The translations under genes and the position numbers were made by a program. Positions 1-6,756 of a stretch of 64,000 nt of DNA are shown here, piece after piece (the stretch's first letter is position 1; each line of letters begins with the position of its first letter). The stretch comes from CAZCPB01 sp044223975 (GTDB taxonomy: Bacteria > Planctomycetota > Phycisphaerae > Phycisphaerales > UBA1924). Below the pieces are notes generated by a model. It was not told the DNA's origin and did not search any database. It was given only the letters and a program-made list of their open reading frames with translations. The DNA lies in the NCBI GenBank assembly GCA_044223975.1, contig JBGALI010000021.1, forward strand, positions 1 to 64,000, given 5' to 3'.

Positions 1-84
1 TCCGCCCACATTCCGCCCGAATCCCCCAGTTCCGCTTGACACTCGGCCCGTCCGAGCCTGACTGGCGACACGGAGGTCCGCCCG

Positions 85-1413
85 ATGGCGAGCATCACGA
101 CCCGCAAGAACGGCAGCCGGTTCATCACCTTCCACGACGCTGCGGGCAACCCGCGGCACATCACGCTCGGCCAGGTCGCCAAGCGCTACGCCGAGGCGTT
201 CAAGGTTCGCGTCGAGGACCTCGCCGCGGCCGCGCTGCATGGGCACTCGCCCTCCGACGATACCTCGCGCTGGCTCTCGTCGCTCGAGGATCGCCTGTAC
301 GCCAAACTCGCATCGGTCGGGCTCGTACCCGAGCGGCAGAGCGCCACCATCGGCACGCTCGTCGAGCGGTACATCGCGGAACGGAAGGACGACCTCAAGC
401 CGGAGAGCACCCGCAAACTCCGGCAGACGGAGACGAAACTGCTCGCGTTCTTCGACAAGGACAAGGCGCTGCGGAAAATCATGCCCGAGGACGCGACGGC
501 ATGGCGGCGGTCGCTCAAAGACCTGGGCCTGTCGGAGGCGGCCATCCGGACGCACTGCGGCAACGTCAAGACGATGCTCGGCGAGGCGAAGCGCCGGAAG
601 GTCATCGATGCCAACCCCTTCGACACGCTCAAGAGCGGGCCGACGCCGAGCAAGTACACCCGGTACATCACCCCCGACGAGATCCAGCGGGTCATCGACG
701 CCTGCCCCGACGCGGAATGGCGGTTGCTCTTTGGCCTCGCCCGATACGCCGGGCTGCGCATCCCCAGCGAGTCGCACCGCCTCACCTGGGCCGACGTGGA
801 CTTCGAGCGGGCACGCCTGACGGTTCACAGCCCCAAGACCGAGCGGTGGGAAGGCCACGACCAGCGGGTGGTCCCGATCACGCCGAAGTTGATGGCATTG
901 CTGCGCGACCGCTTCGAGACGATGCCCGAAGGTGAAGCCCCGCTGGTCACCATCGGCGGCAAGGGGGCCGTCATTCGCCGCGTCCGTCGCATCTGGGCGA
1001 AGGCAAGCGTCGAGCCGTGGGCTCGGTTGTGGCAGACGCTGCGATCGTCGTGCGAGAAGGAATGGGCGATGACCTTCCCGCAGTTCGCCGTGAGCCGGTG
1101 GATCGGGCACAGCATCACCATCAGCGGCAAGCACTACGCCAACGCCGTGCCGGACGAACTGTTCGAGCGGGCGGCGAAGGCCACGGCCTGCGCGCAGCGC
1201 CAAGCGCAGCGGAAGGCGTCGGATGGGGCCGGAAACGAGCGGAAACAGGGAAATGGCGCGCAGCGGGCCGAAGCGCAGAACTCCGCAGATTTCCGGGACT
1301 TGCGGCTTGTTTCCGCAAGTCCCGGAGTTTCGGAAGAATGGAGCCGGGGGGAATTGAACCCCCGTCCCGTGACAGTCGGTCTGCCGCCTCTACGCGTGTG
1401 TTCGGCGGTTTGA
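85..1413 (+). CDS. Tyrosine recombinase (integrase) of an element inserted at ssrA
   Basis: Site-specific tyrosine recombinase of 442 residues. The ATG at 85 follows a good GGAGG ribosome site. The N-terminal half (about 1-180) looks like the core-binding domain. The catalytic half carries the first Arg (R225, in GLR), a Lys in SPKT, a second Arg (R320, in TLRSS), His342 in IGHS, and the nucleophile Tyr351 in KHYA. The His of the usual HxxR box is not obvious. The gene points at the 3' end of tmRNA, and its last 25 or so codons are antisense to that tmRNA. This is the arrangement expected of an island that uses ssrA as its attachment site. The element must extend leftwards beyond the window, so its cargo and second att site are not visible. 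Confidence 0.88.
   Translation: MASITTRKNGSRFITFHDAAGNPRHITLGQVAKRYAEAFKVRVEDLAAAALHGHSPSDDTSRWLSSLEDRLYAKLASVGLVPERQSATIGTLVERYIAERKDDLKPESTRKLRQTETKLLAFFDKDKALRKIMPEDATAWRRSLKDLGLSEAAIRTHCGNVKTMLGEAKRRKVIDANPFDTLKSGPTPSKYTRYITPDEIQRVIDACPDAEWRLLFGLARYAGLRIPSESHRLTWADVDFERARLTVHSPKTERWEGHDQRVVPITPKLMALLRDRFETMPEGEAPLVTIGGKGAVIRRVRRIWAKASVEPWARLWQTLRSSCEKEWAMTFPQFAVSRWIGHSITISGKHYANAVPDELFERAAKATACAQRQAQRKASDGAGNERKQGNGAQRAEAQNSADFRDLRLVSASPGVSEEWSRGELNPRPVTVGLPPLRVCSAV
1292..1326. repeat. Perfect 14-bp inverted repeat beside the tmRNA 3' end
   Basis: The arms 1292-1305 and 1313-1326 pair perfectly over 14 bases around a 7-base loop (CTTGTTT). The repeat lies inside the 3' part of the integrase gene, 12 bases beyond the tmRNA 3' end. 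Neither strand has a T run after the stem, so a simple Rho-independent terminator is unlikely. It could be an integrase or excisionase arm site of the attachment region, or a 3'-end stabilising or processing hairpin for the tmRNA precursor. The structure is seen; the role is inferred. Confidence 0.6.
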
Positions 1414-1684
1414 TCTCGGCAATCAGGGCGGGCGCCGACGCCCTCCCTTTCAGCCATGCTCGCGGAGTTTTCTCACCGTCGCGCCCGAGAGTGTCGCGCG
1501 ACGGCCAGCCTGATGTCTTCGATCCGCCCCTTATCAGGCGTCAAGAGCGGATCGCGAGGCCTGTATTAGGCCGCGAGAGCGTAGGGTCGCTCAATTATTG
1601 TGTTGCATGCTTTTTACGTGGCCGGCATGCTCCACGACGCGCCACGACAAACGTTCCCTGCCCGGTCGAATCCAGTTCGGCCCC
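1339..1684 (-). ncRNA. ssrA: Transfer-messenger RNA (tmRNA)
   Basis: The minus strand starts GGGGCCGAACTGGATTCGAC, the hallmark tmRNA 5' end, and finishes with a T-arm (GGTTCAATTCC within a paired stem) and CGGCTCC. The two ends pair as a 7-bp acceptor stem with one G-U pair; the discriminator is A1339 on that strand and CCA is not encoded. The tag frame is at 1566-1610: resume codon GCA preceded by TAAAAA, tag peptide ACNTIIERPYALAA, then TAA. The RNA rescues stalled ribosomes and tags the nascent chain for proteolysis. It is one-piece and intact although an element is inserted at its 3' end, so the element must restore the terminus. Confidence 0.96.
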
Positions 1685-1712
1685 AGGTTGAAAAAGAGCG
1701 TTCCGACGCTGC

Positions 1713-1718
1713 ATCATA
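1713..1718 (-). promoter_or_regulatory. Probable -10 box of the tmRNA promoter
   Basis: On the minus strand TATGAT lies about 29 bases before the mature tmRNA 5' end, a good sigma-70 -10 hexamer. No convincing -35 box was seen 16-18 bases further up, so this is a weak call based on position and on the strength of the -10 box alone. Confidence 0.35.
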
Positions 1719-1780
1719 CGCACGGGCGGGGCCGTCGTTCGCGCCGAACGTGTTCTGGGCCCGAATCTCGCCGTCCCTGC

Positions 1781-2689
1781 TCAGTTCTTGGGCATCGACT
1801 GCACGTGCATGTGCATCGTGGGCGGCGGTGGCGCGATGCCCGCCTCGTCGATCGCCAGCTTCACCTCACGCAGCACGGCCTGCCGCACGGCCCCGAACTG
1901 GGGTGTTTCCGCCCACACCGCGACGCTCCACGTCACGGCGGGCGCCACCTCGGCCAAGGTCACCGCCGGCGCGGGCTCGCGGAGCACACCGGGCGTCGAG
2001 CCGGCGAGCCGCTGCGTCGCGGCCATCAGCGCCGCGCGCGTCTGGTCCATGTCCGCCGCGCCCGAGACCGGCACCGTCACGGTCACGCACCGGCGCGGGT
2101 GGTGAGAGGTGTTCTCGATGATCGCGTTGAAGATCGCGCCGTTGGGGATGATGATGCGGCGGTGATCGGCGGTGTCGAGGTTGGTCGTGAACAGGTCGAT
2201 CCCGTCGACCACGCCCGTCTGGCCCGCGACGATCACGGTGTCGCCGATCTTGAAGGGCCGGAACACCAGCAGCAGCACGCCGGCGGCGAGGTTGCCCAGG
2301 GTGCCCTGGAAGCCCAGGGCGATGGCCAGGCCCACGGCGCCGACGACGGCCGCGAGGCTCGTCGACTTGACGCCGAAGGTCTCCATGCACGCCAGCACGC
2401 CCAGGCCCAGCACGATCCAGCGCGACATGTTGGCGAAGAACTTGGCCAGGGTGATGTCGAACCGCGCCTTGGTCAGGCCGGTCAGAACCATGCTCCGGAC
2501 CCAGCGGGCCGCCATCCATGCGACCAGCAGGACCACCAGCACGCCGAGGATCTTCGGGCCGTACTCCAGCGAGTAGAACGTCGCGCGTTCGGTCCAGTGG
2601 CTCACGGTCTTGGCGGCGTCGGCGCCGACCTGGCCGAGGTGGCCGACGGCGTCGCTCGCGGGGGCGGTGGCGGTGGTGTCCTGCGGCAT
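1781..2689 (-). CDS. mscS: Small-conductance mechanosensitive channel (MscS family)
   Basis: A protein of 302 residues beginning MPQDTT, with GGGAG upstream of the ATG. It has an N-terminal membrane anchor (around residues 40-65), further hydrophobic helices, then the pore-lining TM3 segment rich in Gly and Ala (AAVVGAVGLAIALGFQGTLG), the MscS signature. The cytoplasmic beta domain (FRPFKIGDTVIVAGQTG) and the C-terminal alpha/beta domain follow. Length and order match minimal MscS channels, which release solutes on hypo-osmotic shock in the inner membrane. It stands alone, divergent from ispD and downstream of tmRNA on the same strand. The frame stays open far upstream over ispD, but that part is antisense and rejected. 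Confidence 0.92.
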   Translation of the reverse strand: MPQDTTATAPASDAVGHLGQVGADAAKTVSHWTERATFYSLEYGPKILGVLVVLLVAWMAARWVRSMVLTGLTKARFDITLAKFFANMSRWIVLGLGVLACMETFGVKSTSLAAVVGAVGLAIALGFQGTLGNLAAGVLLLVFRPFKIGDTVIVAGQTGVVDGIDLFTTNLDTADHRRIIIPNGAIFNAIIENTSHHPRRCVTVTVPVSGAADMDQTRAALMAATQRLAGSTPGVLREPAPAVTLAEVAPAVTWSVAVWAETPQFGAVRQAVLREVKLAIDEAGIAPPPPTMHMHVQSMPKN

Positions 2690-2836
2690 GATCACGATCT
2701 CCCTGGTTGGGCGGGCGTCATGGTATCCCGCGTCAACCTTGATGAGCACCGGGAGAGTTTCGACGCCGCGATGCCTCGTGGGGTACGCTGGAGGTGGCCG
2801 CGCGGGTGCCACCGCGCCCGCTCCCGGAGCCCGTCC

Positions 2837-3688
2837 ATGCCAGCAAAGATCGGCGTGATTCTCCCTGCCGCGGGCTCCTCCCGACGCTTCTCCCAAGCGG
2901 GCGGTGTGCGCTCGAAGCTGGAGGAAGAGCTCGGCGGCAAGAGCGTCCTGCAACGCTCGGTCGAGATGTTCACCAAGCCCGAATCGCCCGACTGGGTGGT
3001 GGGGGCAATCGTGGTTCCGGGCCCCGCCGACCCCGAGGCGTACGCCGAGTTCAAGGCCCGCCACTCCGACAAGCTGTCGATCATGGGCGCGACCGTGTGC
3101 GTCGGGGGCGCCATCCACCGTTGGGAGACCGTGCAGCGGGCGCTCGCGCAGCTGCCCGACGACTGCACGCACATCGCGGTGCACGATGCCGCGCGTCCCT
3201 GCGCGTCGCTGGAGCTCATCGAGCGGGTGTTCGACGCCGCGATGAAATTCCCCGCGGTGATCCCTGCCGTGGAGGTTGGTGACACGCTCAAGCGCGTGCG
3301 CGAGCAGGACGCCCCGGACGAGGGACGAGATCCGCTCGCCGCAATCCTCGGTGAGGACGCGGCACCCAAAGACCCCAAACGGCGGGTCGTCGAGCGGACG
3401 GTCGACCGCGACGGCGTGTTCGCCGTGCAGACGCCCCAGGTGTTCGAGGCGGCGCTCCTGCGCCGCGCGTACGCGCAGAAGGACCTCAGCGGCACCGACG
3501 ATGCCGGCCTGGTGGAGCGGCTCTTCTCGACACCCGCCGGGCGCGAGGGCGTGTCGTTCCCCCACGTGGTGGTGGTGGACGGTGATGTGCGGAACATAAA
3601 GATCACGCGCCCCGCGGACCTGCGCCTGGCGCGGGCGATCCTTGGTGTGGGTGGGCCGCAGGAGAAGCCGGCCCATAAGAGGTTCTGA
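2837..3688 (+). CDS. ispD: 2-C-methyl-D-erythritol 4-phosphate cytidylyltransferase
   Basis: Transfers CMP to methylerythritol phosphate in the non-mevalonate isoprenoid pathway. The protein has 283 residues from ATG 2837. Seen motifs are the nucleotide-binding ILPAAGSSRRF at the start, HDAARP in the middle, TDDAG near residue 230, and the closing NIKITRPADL. It is about 45 residues longer than the E. coli enzyme because of an Asp/Glu/Pro-rich insert of about 30 residues before the VFAVQTPQVF motif. Upstream is the divergent mscS. Downstream is a repeat-bearing intergenic region, so it appears monocistronic. Confidence 0.93.
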   Translation: MPAKIGVILPAAGSSRRFSQAGGVRSKLEEELGGKSVLQRSVEMFTKPESPDWVVGAIVVPGPADPEAYAEFKARHSDKLSIMGATVCVGGAIHRWETVQRALAQLPDDCTHIAVHDAARPCASLELIERVFDAAMKFPAVIPAVEVGDTLKRVREQDAPDEGRDPLAAILGEDAAPKDPKRRVVERTVDRDGVFAVQTPQVFEAALLRRAYAQKDLSGTDDAGLVERLFSTPAGREGVSFPHVVVVDGDVRNIKITRPADLRLARAILGVGGPQEKPAHKRF

Positions 3689-3707
3689 GGAGGGTACCGG
3701 AGCACTC

Positions 3708-3824
3708 GAAGGCACGCAGGCACGCAGGCACGGAGTCGGAGAAGACACCGAATAGGCCCGGGAAGGGTTCTCGGGTCTCGTCGACTCTTTTCCCACTTCG
3801 TGCCTGCGTGCGTTCGTGCCTCCG
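3708..3824. repeat. Octamer array and its inverted partner
   Basis: The left arm (3711-3734) has three units of period 8, GGCACGCA, GGCACGCA and GGCACGGA. The right arm (3796-3824) holds the inverse motif (CTTCGTGCCTGCGTGC and TTCGTGCCTCCG), so transcripts could form an imperfect long hairpin about 60 bases apart. It lies right after the ispD stop, between ispD and the pilin cluster. It resembles dispersed REP-like intergenic elements. A role as 3' stabiliser or terminator of ispD is only inferred. Confidence 0.6.
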
Positions 3825-4179
3825 TCCCTTCTCTCCGCGCGATAACACCGCTGCGCCCTTCACCTGGTCCGCTCCGAACTTGCCCACGCGTCACAGTCGT
3901 CGCGTTGGCGCGGCAGTCCTTGCGCGGTGCTCATCCCGGCGTGAATCCCCGTCGATCTCTCACGAGCCGAGGTTGACGCCGACAGCGCGTCGCGTCTCCG
4001 TCGGTGCGCCGGCCTGTACCCGCGTGTGCGGATGGGCCGGCGACGCGGCATCGGGAAGGTCCCGGTGCCGCACGGTCAGCCCGTGCGTGGCGGGCTGGTC
4101 AGGGGACGGCAGAGGAGTCGCGGCCGCGGCTTGCACGCCTCGCGCCAGTCAACCACGGACGTTTGGAAGGAGCTCCAGC
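3825..4179. other. Intergenic leader before the pilin cluster
   Basis: About 355 bases with no convincing gene on either strand. A strong Shine-Dalgarno (GGAAGGAG) sits just before the ATG at 4180. TTGACG occurs near 3973, but no good -10 box was found at the right spacing, so the promoter of the pilin gene is not located. Confidence 0.5.
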
Positions 4180-4641
4180 ATGCGTACGCGTCGGAACAAG
4201 GCTTTTACGCTCGTCGAAATCTTGATCGTCGTCGTGATCCTGGGCATTCTCGCCGCCATCGTTGTCCCGCAGTTCGCCAACGCGACCAAGGACAGCCAGG
4301 CCGGCAACCTGAAGGCCCAGATCAAGGAAATCCAGAACCAGCTCGAGCTGTTCCGCGCCCGCGAGGGTGCGTACCCGACGATGGCCGAGCTGACGGCCGC
4401 TCCCACCTCGGGCGCTCCCGGTGGTTGGGGTGCGATGATCGACAAGGGCTACCTCAAGGCGGCGCCCAAGAACCCCGCCATGAGCCCCCAGACGTCCGAC
4501 GTTGCCGCCGGCACGTTCGACGCCGCCACGGGCCAGATGGACGGCGACGGCGCGTCCGCGTGGGCCTATGACGAGACGACCGGTGATTTCGGCGCCAACA
4601 ACTTCGACGAGGCCGCGGGCATTGTCCGCACCGGCACCTGA
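4180..4641 (+). CDS. Type II secretion major pseudopilin-like protein (GspG-like)
   Basis: A prepilin of 153 residues. It has a short basic leader (MRTRRNKA), then the processing site before FTLVEILIVVVILGILAAIV, so a PilD-type peptidase would cut after Ala8 and methylate Phe. The hydrophobic helix is followed by a polar C-terminal domain with the AREGAYPTMAEL segment typical of GspG-like pseudopilins. The strong GGAAGGAG site suggests high expression. A hairpin terminator follows directly. It is the first of three prepilins here and is probably the main subunit of a type II secretion pseudopilus or a related pilus; no assembly ATPase or platform gene lies in the window. Confidence 0.9.
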   Translation: MRTRRNKAFTLVEILIVVVILGILAAIVVPQFANATKDSQAGNLKAQIKEIQNQLELFRAREGAYPTMAELTAAPTSGAPGGWGAMIDKGYLKAAPKNPAMSPQTSDVAAGTFDAATGQMDGDGASAWAYDETTGDFGANNFDEAAGIVRTGT

Positions 4642-4672
4642 GCCGCTCGACGAAGGTCTGATCTGATCTCAG

Positions 4673-4704
4673 ACGCCCGGCCCTTCACGGGGCCGGGCGT
4701 TTTT
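4673..4704 (+). terminator. Rho-independent terminator after the first prepilin
   Basis: CGCCCGGCCC and GGGGCCGGGCG form a GC-rich stem of about 10 bp around a short loop, followed by five T. It stands 31 bases after the stop of the first pseudopilin gene, so that gene can be expressed at higher levels than the following ones. Confidence 0.9.
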
Positions 4705-4770
4705 CGGAAGTGGGCGAGGGCGCGGTGTTCACGCGGTGGCGTGGTCCGCGCTCGACGTGGAGGGAAGTTC

Positions 4771-5193
4771 ATGGTCCGTCATCTCCGGCGCGCGTTCACG
4801 CTTGTTGAGATCCTGATCGTGGTCGTGATCCTGGGCATCCTGGCGGCGGTCGTGGTGCCCCAGTTCGCGCGGGCCGTCGGCGACAGCTCCGAGACCGCGA
4901 CGTTCGACCAGCTCTCGCGCGTGCGCCGGGCCCTCTCGTATTACTACGCCACCAACAGCGGCGCCTACCCGACCGTCACCGCCGGCGACGGCACGTGGGG
5001 TCCGCTCCTGCCCGTGTACATGCGCGAGCAGCCCAAGAACTTCTGGGTCCCGCCCGCGGCGTCCAAGGTGATCGTCCTGAGCAACGCCGCCGATGCCGGC
5101 TACGTCACCGACCACGGCTGGGTGTACAACAGCACGACCGGCGAGGTCTGGGCGGCCGGCTTCGACGCCTTCGACAACGCGTACCCGCGATAA
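4771..5193 (+). CDS. Second pseudopilin (GspG-like prepilin)
   Basis: A prepilin of 140 residues from ATG 4771, which has GGAGGGA upstream; an in-frame GTG at 4741 is less likely. The leader MVRHLRRA is followed by the cleavage motif and a hydrophobic helix almost identical to that of the preceding gene (FTLVEILIVVVILGILAA). The C-terminal domain differs, with aromatic-rich segments (SYYYATNSGAYPT). It is a paralogue of the first prepilin and probably a minor pseudopilin or an alternative subunit. Confidence 0.87.
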   Translation: MVRHLRRAFTLVEILIVVVILGILAAVVVPQFARAVGDSSETATFDQLSRVRRALSYYYATNSGAYPTVTAGDGTWGPLLPVYMREQPKNFWVPPAASKVIVLSNAADAGYVTDHGWVYNSTTGEVWAAGFDAFDNAYPR

Positions 5194-5259
5194 CCGGGCG
5201 CCACGATGGAACGAATCCCCCGACCGGGGCTCATCGAGCGCACTCTGGAGGCCGATGGC

Positions 5260-5619
5260 ATGAGCATGACCACCGCACACACCGGCGCTCCCCGCTCGCG
5301 GGGTGGCTACCTGAACATCGTCCTCACCGCCAACGCGGTGCTGCTCGGCCTGCTCCTGTTCAACCAGGCCCGGCCCAGCGCCCCGTCCCCCGTGGACCTG
5401 GGCTCGACGGCCCTGGCCGGTCCTCCGGAGGAAACCGAGCTGAACGCGCGCGTGTCGGCCGCCGACCAGCGCAAGGACATCATCGCCGAGCTCCGCAGCA
5501 TCAACCAGCGCCTGACGAGCCTGGACTCCAAGTTCAAGGGCGCGGTGCCGGTCAAGGTCGTGGAGATGCCCCGCGACGGCGGCGGCAAGCCGGCCCCGGT
5601 CCCCGCGCCGTCGAAGTGA
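5260..5619 (+). CDS. Small single-pass membrane protein of the pilin cluster
   Basis: A protein of 119 residues from ATG 5260, with CTGGAGG 8 bases upstream; an ATG at 5206 would add 18 residues and has no ribosome site. It has a basic N-terminus, one membrane helix (about 24-43, YLNIVLTANAVLLGLLLF), then a polar region with a likely helical or coiled-coil stretch (RKDIIAELRSINQRLTSLDSK) and a Pro-rich end. No family was recognised. Its place between two pseudopilin genes suggests an assembly or scaffold role in the same machine. Confidence 0.75.
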   Translation: MSMTTAHTGAPRSRGGYLNIVLTANAVLLGLLLFNQARPSAPSPVDLGSTALAGPPEETELNARVSAADQRKDIIAELRSINQRLTSLDSKFKGAVPVKVVEMPRDGGGKPAPVPAPSK

Positions 5620-5644
5620 GCCGCGGTCGGGAGGGGAGAATTTC

Positions 5645-6190
5645 ATGACGGTGGCCCGATCAATTCGGCGCATCGGCGAGGGTCCGCCCGCCGTGCGCGC
5701 CTACACGCTCGTCGAGGTGCTCATCGTGGTGGTGATCCTGGGGATCGCCGCCGCGTTGGTGGTGCCCAACATGAGCAGCACGGGCGTGCTGCGCGTGCAG
5801 GCCGCGGTGCGCACGATCGTGGCCGACATCGCCGAGGCCCAGGCCGACTCGCTGGCCTTCCAGAAGGGCCGCGCCATCGTCTTTCATCCCACCGAGAACC
5901 GGTACTCGGTCGTCGAGGTCAACGGCAGCACCATCGACGAATCGCTCGACACGATCCGGCAGACCCGCCTGGCCGGGAACGACTTCGGCAACTTCGCCTT
6001 CGTGTCCGTCGACTTTAACGGGGGCGGGGACAGCCTGATCTTCGACGAGATGGGCGGTCCCGTCACCGAGCCCGGCGGCAACAGCCCGTCGCCCAACGGC
6101 GTCATCAAGGTCACCGGCTCCGAGCAGGCCTTCACCATCACGGTCGAGGCCTATACCGGCCGAATCACCGTGAAGCGCACCAGCGGCTGA
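5645..6190 (+). CDS. Minor pseudopilin, GspH/FimT-like
   Basis: A prepilin of 181 residues. The leader is longer than in its neighbours (19 residues, MTVARSIRRIGEGPPAVRA) before the cleavage site and the helix YTLVEVLIVVVILGIAAALV. Tyr replaces Phe at mature position 1. The body (VLRVQAAVRTIVADIAEAQADSLAFQ, then beta-rich segments) has the GspH/FimT layout. It lies 25 bases after the small membrane protein and 15 bases before the next small gene, so all are probably one transcript. Confidence 0.83.
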   Translation: MTVARSIRRIGEGPPAVRAYTLVEVLIVVVILGIAAALVVPNMSSTGVLRVQAAVRTIVADIAEAQADSLAFQKGRAIVFHPTENRYSVVEVNGSTIDESLDTIRQTRLAGNDFGNFAFVSVDFNGGGDSLIFDEMGGPVTEPGGNSPSPNGVIKVTGSEQAFTITVEAYTGRITVKRTSG

Positions 6191-6205
6191 GCCCGAGTCC
6201 TCACC

Positions 6206-6385
6206 ATGCGTCTACGCCGTACCCGATCGATGAAGACCGTGTGGCTGGCCCTCCTGCTGGTGGGCCTGCTCATCTGGGCCAAGCTGCGCCTGGTCGCGGG
6301 AATCCCGCGCACCGTGCTCGCCGAGCCCCGCGTCGGGCCGGCGCCCCAGAGCACGCCCGAGCGCACGCTCCCGCCCGCGCCTTGA
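6206..6385 (+). CDS. 59-residue membrane peptide after the GspH-like gene
   Basis: ATG 6206 to TGA 6385 encodes MRLRRTRSMKTVWLALLLVG followed by LLIWAK, then a Pro-rich tail ending ERTLPPAP. It has a basic N-terminus and a single hydrophobic helix at about residues 11-25. It starts 15 bases after the pseudopilin stop in an otherwise empty stretch, and its codons have the same high third-position GC as the neighbours. No family is recognised. A possible role is a small pilus-assembly or secretion accessory, by context only. Confidence 0.6.
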   Translation: MRLRRTRSMKTVWLALLLVGLLIWAKLRLVAGIPRTVLAEPRVGPAPQSTPERTLPPAP

Positions 6386-6756
6386 GGCGCAGCGCCGGCG
6401 CGCACTCCCTGACCATCTGAAGTTCCGATCGCACCCCCGGACCAACGTGGAGCCGGGGGTGATCCTGCCGCGCGCGTGGGGCACCGACCGAAAACCACGG
6501 CGCCCGCGGGGTGAACGGGGCCCGCCGGACCGCGGCGCGGGGTTACGCCCGGTATCTCCAAACCCTTCCGTCCGCAGAGCTTGCCCGACCCTCCCAATTC
6601 ACGCGCCTTCCCCCGGTGTGCCCAAAGTTCCCGCCTGATTCGGACGACATCTCGGGACGGAGCGGGGAAGGAGGGCGATCGACCGCCATGGGCACCGGGC
6701 CCAGCCGGCTCGTCCGAACCTCTCGCAGAAACGAAACCATCCCGAGGGACCAGTCC
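6386..6756. other. Intergenic region before the secretin gene with a 9-bp hairpin
   Basis: A hairpin of 9 perfect base pairs (6432-6440 with 6453-6461, CACCCCCGG / CCGGGGGTG, loop of 12) lies about 45 bases after the small membrane gene. It has no T run, so termination is uncertain. The remaining stretch to 6756 keeps an open frame into the secretin, but it has no ribosome site and no protein-like composition. The ribosome site GAGGGA sits directly before ATG 6757. Confidence 0.5.

Noticed and set aside
1292..1326. Rho-independent terminator of tmRNA
   Set aside because: The stem is strong but neither strand has a T run after it.
1017..1691. Long plus-strand frame with a GGIEPPSRDSRSAAS-like stretch
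   Set aside because: This is the well-known spurious translation across the antisense of the tmRNA 3' end, not a gene.
2690..3796. Open minus-strand frame upstream of the MscS start
   Set aside because: It is antisense to ispD with low-complexity Arg/His/Gly composition; the channel starts at 2689 with a ribosome site.
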